DNA from: Xiphias gladius
Taxonomy: Eukaryota > Chordata > Actinopteri > Istiophoriformes > Xiphiidae
Direction of reading: 5' to 3'
Length of the DNA: 64,000 nucleotides
Assembly (NCBI RefSeq): GCF_016859285.1
Contig: NC_053418.1
Span: forward strand, 27,502,329-27,566,328
Part shown: positions 55,255 to 64,000 of the stretch, piece by piece
How positions within the stretch are numbered: the first letter of the stretch is position 1
Layout: every line of letters starts with the position of its first letter
Translations under genes and position numbers: made by a program
The notes under the pieces: generated by a model
Seen by the model: only the letters and a program-made list of their open reading frames with translations
What the model was told of the DNA's origin: nothing
Database searches by the model: none

Positions 55255-55740
55255 TCTTGGCTCTTAGTGGGTCCAGGAATATAACTAGGTGCTAGTGTTT
55301 ATTGCTGGTGGAACACACAGGTTGTTATCCTTCACACAGCATTGTAGTAAATGCTTTTCTTATATAGAGAAGTGACCATTTGGTCAAGCTGGCCTCTGTC
55401 TTTTCTTGAGTTGATATCAGGGACATGAAACACAAGTGTCCAGGACTGCTGGAATTATTGTTATTTGTGGACACATCTATTTCCCAAGTCTGGAATCAAC
55501 ATGTCCCACTCCTTAGTTAGCAGTGGAGAGCAGTGTCTGCAGGAACACCACCAGTTTCCCAAGGTATGTTGTCTTTCAAGACCTTCCAGTTGCCCTTCTG
55601 TCTCTGCCTCCATCCTTCGTGCCTCCTCGTCCAGTTCCACTTGATTTAGCTCCCGTCTGCTTGAATATAAATATGGTCGACCATTAAAGTAAAATGACTC
55701 ATTCTTCATAATAATCCACAGGATAATCCACCATTCCATT
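55255..55740 (-). repeat. Dispersed repeat encoding a P2RX7-tail-like cysteine motif, copy 2
   Basis: The minus-strand ORF 55461-55739 has an acidic helix (ELNQVELDEEARRMEAETEG) followed by LGNWWCSCRHCSPLLTKEWD. This resembles the W-C-x-C-x2-C-x-P-x-P-T-x2-E pattern of the cysteine-rich cytoplasmic tail domain of P2X7 receptors and of many fish repeat-borne ORFs. The left half matches the copy at 33965-34195. No splice context was found that would make it a gene. Confidence 0.5.
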
Positions 55741-57610
55741 TAAGTTTGAGTGTCCTTACAAGACAGTATATCAGCAGTGAAAGTCAGCGTCAAACATGTA
55801 AACAATATGGGATGTGTGGATGAATGTGGAGGATGATAAGGTCAGCTGGCAAACTGCCTTGGATGTAAATCTCTATGCAGTTAGTCATAATGGTCATTCC
55901 AGATGGCTACTTTCTGTGTTTACTTTTGGTTGGATTGAAATGATTGAAATGATTCATGTAAAAATCGTGTTTATTTGGAAAGCTGTGGGAGGCTTGCGAT
56001 TTAGGCTGTTTTGTGTGTGTCCCTTGTATTCACAAATCTCTACAACAAAGGTGGCAATTGCAAAGTTAGTACAACCCATAGAGCCACATATATGGAAAAT
56101 ACACCAGGTTGAAATAAACCAGAACTGTCCTTTAACTATGGGTCACTTACTGTGGTAACATACTGTACAGTGTGGCCCTAACTTGCTCTCTGGCAGGTTT
56201 TCTTCAACAAACCCTAAGGTTTCCTCTGTCTACTTTGGGGGAGGAAGATCAAAATCCTGGTTGGATACAAGTTCATTACCCAAAGAGTATAACCATGGTT
56301 AATGAGGAATCAGTCATTTCTTTGAACAGTGATCTCTGCCTTTACATTCAAATATTATAAAATGTGGATTCACCCTCAGCTAAGGATAAAATCTATGTTG
56401 TTTTTTTTTTCTATGAAGTTTATTTTTTTAGGATATGATGCGATAATTAAGGTTGTCCCCCTGCAGAGACAGTGAATTGCATATTACTGAAGTAATGTTT
56501 AAATAGACACATATCACAATGAATAATCATCTCATATTTCTCATGATGTCACTGGTTGCACAGAGGGAACATTCCTATCATAGTTTTCATTATGATAGGA
56601 ATGTTCCATCAGATTATATTTAAATATTGTGCATTTTTGTTGGGCTATGCAGCTAAAAAGATTTTAAAATCTTACTATTTTAAAACTGGAGTAAACATAA
56701 TTTAAAAGTACGTTTTACGAATGCGATGCATATAACCTTAACATGTTTCAACAGCATTTTTTATGTTAGAATTTAATACATGTTGAAATATAGTCATTGA
56801 ATGCTGTTAAGGCAAGATTTATATGTAAAATATGTACTGTCATTTTTAACCTGGATGCCTTTTCAACTGCAATCATCAGAGTCATTACATTACTGGAACA
56901 AAGTAAAGTATGAGGTTACAATTTATAGGCTAAAGTAAATATGTGTTTTCTGTTTGATAAATATTTTTGAATTTCATCTTCAGTTGCTAACACCCATGTT
57001 TTTGTCCAGTCAGGTTACAGCTGAATAAATATATTGATATTAAGAAATGTACTGTATAATATACAGTAAGAATCCATCCAGTGCCAAAAGAAAATTCTGG
57101 TAAATGATAAATGAGTGGACTCCAATGAATAAAACTTAATGGTGCTACCTTATGGACTCTGCACCACTCTAGCTCAGACTCTTTTGGATACAATGGATTA
57201 ATTGTCACATTACATTAAATCAAATCAAAATCTAATGTCCTGTCAGTGATCATTTAAAAATGTGTGCACAACTCTGCCCTGTGACTATCTGCCAAGAAAG
57301 CGTGTAACATGATTGATTGGACATCTGCAGGGTATTTTTATTCATCCTGGCTCATGGGCTTCTTACACGTATTGTTTTGCATGCCTATGCATGATTATTG
57401 ACTGTGGATTTGGTGTCAGATTAGCAGTTCTTAACGACAGGCCCTTTCAGTGTTGGCCATGGAGCTCACCTCCTGACAGTGCATTCAGTTTACTCTCCCA
57501 TCATTTCTGTTGTCCATTAAACCTGAGTCCCCCCCCTGTCAGCCACAAAAACAACATTTTGGAATATAGCGGATGTACGAAACACCCTCTCATAGAAACA
57601 GGCTTTTACA
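55741..57610. other. Intergenic with a perfect hairpin
   Basis: No gene recognised. A 17-base perfect inverted repeat with an 8-base loop lies at 56566-56607. Confidence 0.4.
56566..56607. repeat. Perfect 17-base hairpin
   Basis: Left arm GGAACATTCCTATCATA (56566-56582), loop GTTTTCAT, right arm TATGATAGGAATGTTCC (56591-56607). The arms are exact reverse complements. Confidence 0.97.
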
Positions 57611-57620
57611 ATCTTCTTCT

Positions 57621-58650
57621 ACAGTCCTGGTTGAAATTATTGACACCCCTGAATTTGAAGTGCAGAATATCATCAGAAATAAATGCAAATTAACCAATTT
57701 TGTAGGATCAGAAAATGTAATAAAATGTACACTTGACACAATTATCGGCTCCCTTTCAATTAACTTAAATTAGTACCTTAAACAAAATAAAAAACAAATA
57801 AGACTCACCTGTTCTTAATTTTCAGTGTTCACAAGACCTGAATTAACCAATTAATGATGGTTTTACTGCATAAAAAGGGCTGATTGTTTCCAGTTTCGAC
57901 AGAGATCTGAGAGCATCAGAAATGTTATTATCAAACAATATAACATGCCAAAGGCTACAAGGCAATCGCCAAAGATCTTGAAATCCCTGTTTCAACAGTT
58001 CATAATGTTAATAGATTTCACAGTCATAAAAACTGTTAGGACGCTTTCATGACGTGGTGCTAAGATGAAACTCGATGAGAGAAGTCTGTGAAGGAAAAAA
58101 AACACACAAGAAATCTAAAGAGCTTCAGGCTGACCTGGAGCAATCTGGAGTAGTGGTTTCAGCCCGAACCATACACTGCACACTAAATCAAGTAGGGCTC
58201 CATGGACCAAGGCCAAGGAGGACACCACTATTGAAAGAAAAATAAAAACAATGTTTGCAAAAACTTTAATAGATGAGCCACAGTCTTTCTAATAATAAAT
58301 TATAAATAAATGAAACCAAAGTAGAGCTGTTTGGGAATGTAGTATATCAGTTTCTTACAGGCGAAGAAAAGGAGGCCCATAAGGAAAAGAAGACCCTACC
58401 TACAGTAAAACATGGTGGAGGCTGTATCCTGCTGTGGGGCTGCTTGTCTGCCTCTGGTACTGAAGGGATTGAATGTATCAAAGGAATGATGAACTCACAA
58501 GATTACCGAGGCATTTAAGAACAAAATGTGTTGCCCAGTGTCAGAAAACTAGGTATGAGGCAATGGTCTTGGGTCTTTCAGCAGCACAACGACCCAAAGC
58601 AGACATCCAGCATCACAAAAGAATGGTTGAAAAGGAATTTTTGCCCTATA
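57621..58650 (+). mobile_element. Tc1-like transposon remnant, 3' truncated
   Basis: Left end ACAGTCCTGGTTGAAATTAT-TGACACCCCTGAA is typical of this Tc1 group. Plus-strand transposase pieces: QADLEQSGVVVSART-type region near 58128, LPTVKHGGGCILLWGCLSAS at 58397-58460, and FQQHNDPKQTSSITKEWLKR at about 58580. Reading frames are interrupted. The element stops at about 58650, where a copy of the unnamed repeat begins. Confidence 0.85.
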
Positions 58651-58655
58651 ATATT

Positions 58656-58890
58656 AATAGAATATTCCTAATTTCTCTGACAGGACTTAGATCACATGGT
58701 ACAGTTTAGTGGCCCACAAAATATTTAGTGGCCCATAAAATATTCATATAGTAACTTATAGTTTTGCTCTGTGTATTTACATTTTGTGTCTTACTTAAAA
58801 TGATCTTAGTATTCATTTATGATATCCTATAGTATCGTACGTTCTTTTGTAGGTACTCAACAGGGAGTTTATGATCTTTTTCTCATTATG
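58656..58890. repeat. Unnamed dispersed repeat, copy 2
   Basis: Near-identical to 37484-37775 but with a shorter middle (the segment between about 37535 and 37620 is missing or replaced). It abuts the broken 3' side of the Tc1-like element. Confidence 0.85.
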
Positions 58891-59606
58891 CTTTGGTGTT
58901 TATTGTCACCAATTATTGTCACTCAGTAGAATACTGTGAAAGTGTTGACAGGTATCGTGTCACTTACACGCTCATGCATGTACGTGTGCATCTTTGTGAA
59001 CATACTAAAACGGGAACCCAGTCGACAAAACACTGGTCCATAGTTCCACCAGTGATCATGGAGCTTGTACAACCACTTGAAAACTTTACACTCCTGATCT
59101 CTTGTGGCTGAAACTTGTAGATCAAACTTTAGTTGCCCTGCTCCTGGCATTTTCCTCACTGATTCATGTCAAGTATGAGATATGAACAGCTGAATTACAT
59201 AAAATTTTAGGCCCATACCTGTTTACATTGCAGTCTGAACAACAAGATATATTTTTGGATGGAACCTTGCCTTTGTGTTAGGGTTAGTGAGGGTCAGACA
59301 GCAGAGGAGTATAGAAAGATGACAGTATAGATGGTTTAGTGATTCAAATAGGTCCACTGTGAACAGGTCCATTATATGGCCAAAATTATGTGGACACCCA
59401 TTCTAATTGCTGGGTTCGATTGCCTCAGTGGCAAACTGATATAGCCATCTAATGTATATGCTTGCATGGCACCAGTAACAATACTATTGGCAGCCTTTGT
59501 AGCAGCAGTAGTAGTAGTTGTGATATGTGTTAGTATTAGTAACAATGGTAATAACACTGGTATCAGTCCAAAGGTAAGTGTAGAGTTATTAGCAGTATAA
59601 ATTTTT

Positions 59607-59830
59607 AATTCAATTCAATTCATTTTATATAGTGCCAAATCATAACAGAGGTTATCTCAGGGCACTTTTCATATAGAGCAGGTCTAGACCGGACTCTTCA
59701 TAGTTACATTTACAGAGACTCAACATTCCCCCATGAGCAAGCACTTGGCGAGGAAAAAGTCCCTTTTAACAGGTAGAAACCTTTAACAGCAGCCAGTTTT
59801 CAGACTGAAGGTGCCAAGGGTCAAAATTAG
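59607..59830 (-). repeat. TTGAA-tailed interspersed repeat, copy 2
   Basis: Reverse orientation: TTCAATTCAATTCATTTTAT at the left, then CAGAGGTTATCTCAGGGCAC, GAGCAGGTCTAGACC and AACAGGTAGAAACCTTTAAC. Confidence 0.85.
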
Positions 59831-60639
59831 TACTTGTAAATTCAGTGTTACACACAGTGTTGGAACTATGAGCGCTGCGTTTTACACGATACTTGGTATC
59901 TGTACACATATGTTCACAAAATAACTTCTTTTTTCACAGTGTCTTTCTGTAACCCTACCACTGATATCATTTATTCACAAATTTTATTCATACAGTCTCA
60001 TTTCTTTTCTACTAATACAAATCTTTTATACACAGGTAAAAACTTGAATTTCTCATGCAGATTTATTTTACAGGTTTACAAAGGTTGATTTCCAACTACA
60101 AACTTTGGAATTATTTGTGAACATCACTTTTCAAATTCAAAATCTTTCCTTAATTTGAGCCCCATACACATCGGCCAATTTACAGGAGTGTTAGGAGCAT
60201 CATAGGTCTAATTTTAATAACTTTTCGATGGATAGTTATTGCCAAAGCACAAAGTAGGCGTATGCAATTTAAAACTCTAGCTATACTTCGCTGAAGATTC
60301 AGTATGCCATCCATAGATACGAGTCTACAGAAAAATGGACAGACAAATCTAAACTAGAACCAGTATGGGCAATAGCATTCTATAGTAATTATACTGACCA
60401 GCACTTTCTAGAAGAGGTATTTATATTCACACAGTCGATTCAAAAGATCCTGAGTCTGGGTGCACAGGTGCTGCAACCTTCTTCTTCCTCATCGTGAGGT
60501 AACTGTTAAAAAGAGAACAACAGACCAGCTATCAGTATTTACAGTTGCTTTCTTAGAGATATTATTAGCAGTGGGTGGAGGAAGACTACCAACACAGTGT
60601 AACAATCACTTTGGATAGTTACAAGTATTAAGTTTGGGA

Positions 60640-61140
60640 AATCATCGTGCAGACAGGATATTTTGTTTGAAATCTTTCATGCACTGCTCAGACGGCATAA
60701 CGGGTTCGGGTATTTCTGTCCTTTGGGTCCCTGCCCATGTAGGTGCGAAAGGTATTGAGAATGTAACCATATTGGTCAAACAATGATCAAAATCGCAGTT
60801 AATTGACATACAAGTTCCACTAACTAAGGCTGAAGTCAAAACTATTATTAAGCAACATATGCACAAAATCTTGCAAGAATCCTGGGACTTGACGAACACA
60901 GGAAGACATCTTTACAAAGCATGCTGGTGTGGGAAGAATACGGGGCGGGAACCAGAGGGGGGAAACAGTCTTTATCTATCTGAGGATAGGACAAACTGCA
61001 CTGGGCTCAGTCAATCTCTTCACAGAATAGGAGAACACCCAGCTGGACTCTGCATACGTTGTAATCAACCAGGAAGTGCTGAACATGCACTGCTAGATGT
61101 AACAGCTAGAATGGACAAGAGAGGGAGCTAATATCAGCAC
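60640..61140 (+). mobile_element. LINE fragment with RNase H remnant
   Basis: Plus-strand translation near 60700 gives SGISVLWVPAHVGAKGIENV, the hallmark end of the RNase H domain of I-type LINEs. It is followed by KAEVKTIIKQHMHKILQESW and HRIGEHPAGLCIRCNQPGSA-EHALL, the cysteine/histidine region that follows it. The frame shifts between the two parts. Upstream 60200-60640 may belong to the same element but was not recognised. Confidence 0.75.
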
Positions 61141-61473
61141 TAAAGGAAGCAAATCATATGTGCTATTACATTAGGCAGACTAATAGGAAAGGCCTCAGGG
61201 CAATTACAGTCTGTCAATTAACTACCTTAAAGAACGGGGTATAGCAGAGATTAATTAATTCTCTTTTTCTTTTCTTTTCTTTTTTTTAAATCTGTTGTTC
61301 CATACGCAGGTCCAGTAGGTGACGTTAACGCGCAATGCTTGTTTGCCAACACCCATTCAAAAAAACCCATTGAAGAAGAAGAAGAATTTATGCACAAGCC
61401 GTCGAAGAAGACAGGCTTTTTCTGTTGTGCTTCCTGGGTCCTCGTTAGTTAGCAATAAACTCAGGGAGGGAAC

Positions 61474-63431
61474 ATGGATAAGAACCAAACATATTGTACT
61501 GTGTTGGATAAAAAGAGCCAGTCTAAATTTATTTGCTATACTCATAGAAAAAACGGAATATTTTGTATTTGGTGAGTCTGAGGTTGAGTTAAAAATGCAG
61601 ACGAAAGTGACCAAAATAGTGTTCACTAGTGAACAGAGAGAACGCTGAACAAATCTCCATTTAAAATCCGACGGTTTATTATTCCGGTGTTTATCAGGAA
61701 AATTACTTTTGTGTTAGAATTTAAAACAAAACGCAGCGTTGAAATGAATTATCGGTAACCTCCCAATACTCCACCGAGCAGGATAAAATGATCACATAAT
61801 GTAGAAATGGGATTGAAGAGTGACCCCCAAAATCAATACTGCGATCTTCAGTTGTATTCTCACGATAATGTATATTTGCCTGTGAAACAGAAAACACAAT
61901 ATTTCCGAATATTTAAATGCAGTTTGATTCACATTTCTCTCCTTCAAAGACCGTAGGGGTGTAAACAATAGTATGAACACATGCAATACAGGGCAAATAA
62001 TCCAGTTGACGTGCCTTCAAATGATTATCCTTTTCTAAAGGCAAATCGTTCCCTTTTAGACCACGTCAAGAAGATGTTTATTCACCCTTATATTATTTTT
62101 GAGACCATGCCATGAATTACGATGTACATGTGCGTGTTTGTGTCAGTGCGCCCTCCCCTTGTAAGGACGTGCGACCAAGTGTGATTTAATGCAAGTATTT
62201 TCATCATCATGTTTTTGTTCATCTGCTGTAGTTTGACAGATGCCTCTGATGTTTGGAGCACAGAGTACACCGAGGACACACTGAACCAGTTTGTAAGTTT
62301 CACCTTCGGACATCCCCCATGAGTTTAACTGTGATAATAATAAAAAGTGCATCAGTGAAAGTGCTGACTTTTGACTTGCTTGTTTAGAGACAGAGGTTTG
62401 CCTTGAAATCTACAGAGGATTATGTCCTAAAACTCAGGTAAGAGTACAATCTGTCCTCTTTGAAAACCATGTTTTGTAACATGAATTATTTCTATGAAGG
62501 TACTAGAATTCAGTGGTGCCAGTGAAGCTGCACAGGCAGCAGCAGAACAATCTTAGCATTAAGACTGAGTAGCTTCCACGCGCATTGTGTGTGAGTGACT
62601 ATATGGATCAGAAAATGTGATCATGAAATCAACTTTAGGGACCTTAGACTGAATTATCCTCTGTCATTCCCTCAGGTTGGCCTGTGGTAGTGGGGACGGG
62701 TCTGTTGTGGTTACTGACACCGGGGCAGAGCTGCATGTGGGCTCCAGTCCAGGTGACCTAAGTGTTACCCTATCCAGGCTGGAAGGCCCAGAGGCTACAG
62801 AGGAACTGAAGGAACTGCTGTTCAGGATGGCTGACAGCCTCACTCAGCTTGACAGTAAATGTACTTTCTTCTTGTGACTCATTGCAGTTGTTTCACATAT
62901 GAGAGGATTTGGTCTGATAGGAACTTATGTAGAAATAAAACTAGGGCTGAACAATATGCAAAAAAATCGCATTGCAATTGATATTGCAATTGTGATATGA
63001 ATCACAATTTGAGTGGTAATGGTATCATGCCACTTTTACTGAAAAAAAAAACATAAAAATGACGATGATGTGATAATTTTTTTTTCTTCCTTTTTTTTTT
63101 CTTTCTCTGAGGTCTGTACCAAATAAGCATGTTCCTTTATGTCTGGAGAACATGAATTTTAGGCTGTGGCATTTCTGTAGCATCAGAGTGCTTGATTTAT
63201 AATGGTATAGTAAGTCATGAAACATTTTTCTGTGATTAAAAAAAATGCAGCTCCTTGAGTTTGGATATTGCTCTTGGCCATATTGCAATTTTGATTTTAT
63301 TTCGATTAATTCTTCAGCCCTAGTTAAAACCCACTTTCTCTTTGGAATCAGTGCTGACTGTGTTTTGTCATTCTCCTCAGTTAGACCCCTGCCTGTCAGT
63401 CCAGTGAAAAATCACCCAAGGCATCCCACAG
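61474..63431 (+). CDS. paxx: PAXX, non-homologous end-joining factor (5' part)
   Basis: PAXX is an XRCC4/XLF-superfamily protein that binds Ku at DNA double-strand breaks and supports ligation. Exons 61474-61571, 62232-62292, 62388-62437, 62676-62860 and 63381-63431 keep frame and give 148 codons plus one base. Exon 1 has [14 protein letters not shown] and [16 protein letters not shown], aligning with human RFVCYC...GFNLYV. Then come [19 protein letters not shown] (human TDAAELWSTCFTPDSL), [19 protein letters not shown] (human RFGLSAAEDITPRFRAAC) and [20 protein letters not shown] (human VPGPEAAPRLQALTLGLAKR). The start of the linker, [16 protein letters not shown], follows. The Ku-binding C-terminal tail lies beyond the window. 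Start choice: first ATG that splices in frame. Confidence 0.9.
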
Positions 63432-64000
63432 GTATGTTTTTAAAGCTACAAGGTGTAATTTCCATTCAGGAAATTGCATCCTTTAGTATACGTATAACTT
63501 ATAAGTATAGTCATAAACATCACCCCCTCCATATTAGCAATGGGACATGGGCCAAACTAAAAATTCAAAGTACATGTGAAACTATTTTTTTTCCAAAAGG
63601 TGGTTTCTGTGATTTTGGGTAATTTTCAATCATGCTGACATATGATCAAGTGGTCATTTTTCTGCTAAGTTTGTTTTTAATAACTTATTTGATGATATAA
63701 CTGGTCGGGGCAGACGGCCGCCCACTATGAGTCGGGTTGTGTTCAAGGTTTCTACCTGTTAAAAGGGAGTTTTTCCTCGGCGCTGTCACCAAGTACTTGA
63801 TCATGTGGGAATGGTGGGTCTCTGTAAATAGAACTATAAAGAGTCTGGTGTAGACCTGCTCTACATGAAAAGGGCCCTGAGTTAACCTCTGTTATGATTT
63901 GGCACTTTATAAATAAAATTTAATTGAATTGAATATGAAAAGAGGCGTGTCTCAGCATGGTTGACAGCTGTGATTGATAGGTTCTATTAAAACTATGTCA
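63432..64000 (+). other. paxx intron 5 (runs off the window)
   Basis: No further paxx exon was seen. It contains the repeat listed at 63690-63934. Confidence 0.6.
63690..63934 (+). repeat. TTGAA-tailed interspersed repeat, copy 3
   Basis: Longest copy: GGTCGGGGCAGACGGCCGCC, GGTTTCTACCTGTTAAAAGG, GTGTAGACCTGCTCTACATG, CTCTGTTATGATTTGGCAC and the tail AATTTAATTGAATTGAAT. Confidence 0.85.

Noticed and set aside
61474-63431. XRCC4 or XLF (nhej1) as alternatives to PAXX
   Set aside because: [14 protein letters not shown] and the short head domain align with PAXX; the longer XRCC4/XLF coiled-coil pattern is not seen.

Overview
The window looks like nuclear DNA from a ray-finned (teleost) fish. 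The genes have vertebrate-type spliced structures with GT-AG introns. Introns and intergenic DNA are full of Tc1-like transposon remnants of fish type, LINE fragments, CA/GT microsatellites and short interspersed repeats ending in TTGAA units. No prokaryotic, organellar or viral gene was seen.

Layout, left to right. (1) 269-2697: the last four coding exons and 3'UTR of occludin (ocln, +). (2) 3965-12673: complete gtf2h2 (TFIIH p44 subunit, +, 14 coding exons, 392 aa). (3) 13060-18925: complete dhfr (+, 6 exons, 189 aa) with E2F and ETS sites in its promoter. Its second exon and flanking introns are present twice in tandem. (4) 18926-27430: repeat-rich intergenic DNA with a second short tandem duplication and a long CA array. 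(5) 27431-29952: ankrd34b (+, 2 coding exons, 566 aa). (6) 32554-41494: fam151b (-, 5 exons, 254 aa). (7) 42040-45100: transposon remnants and one unassigned exon-like block. (8) 45120-54091: two tandem copies of a small secreted gene whose whole mature product is a C2 domain like the C-terminal domain of perforin, each copy with its own matching promoter and 5' non-coding exon. (9) 54100-61470: gene-poor repeats. (10) 61474-63431: first five exons of paxx (+), a non-homologous end-joining factor. Its 3' end lies beyond the window.

The gene order ocln-gtf2h2 and dhfr-ankrd34b-fam151b matches two blocks that in human lie apart on chromosome 5q13-q14. Here they are contiguous, without msh3 next to dhfr. 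The genes are unrelated in function: cell junctions, transcription/DNA repair, folate metabolism, a neuronal ankyrin protein, a TIM-barrel family protein, secreted C2 proteins and DNA end joining. The window therefore reads as conserved synteny rather than a pathway cluster.

The points most worth a second look are: the duplicated perforin-C2-only secreted genes, with a sharp step in identity inside the coding exon; gtf2h2 exon 2, squeezed between a Tc1 transposon end and a GT microsatellite that itself forms the splice donor; and two tandem duplications (in dhfr and at 21.8-23.1 kb) whose copies differ mainly by single-base run-length changes, which suggests assembly artefacts. All exon boundaries were placed by eye from translation, reading-frame continuity and splice consensus. 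No alignment or database search was run.
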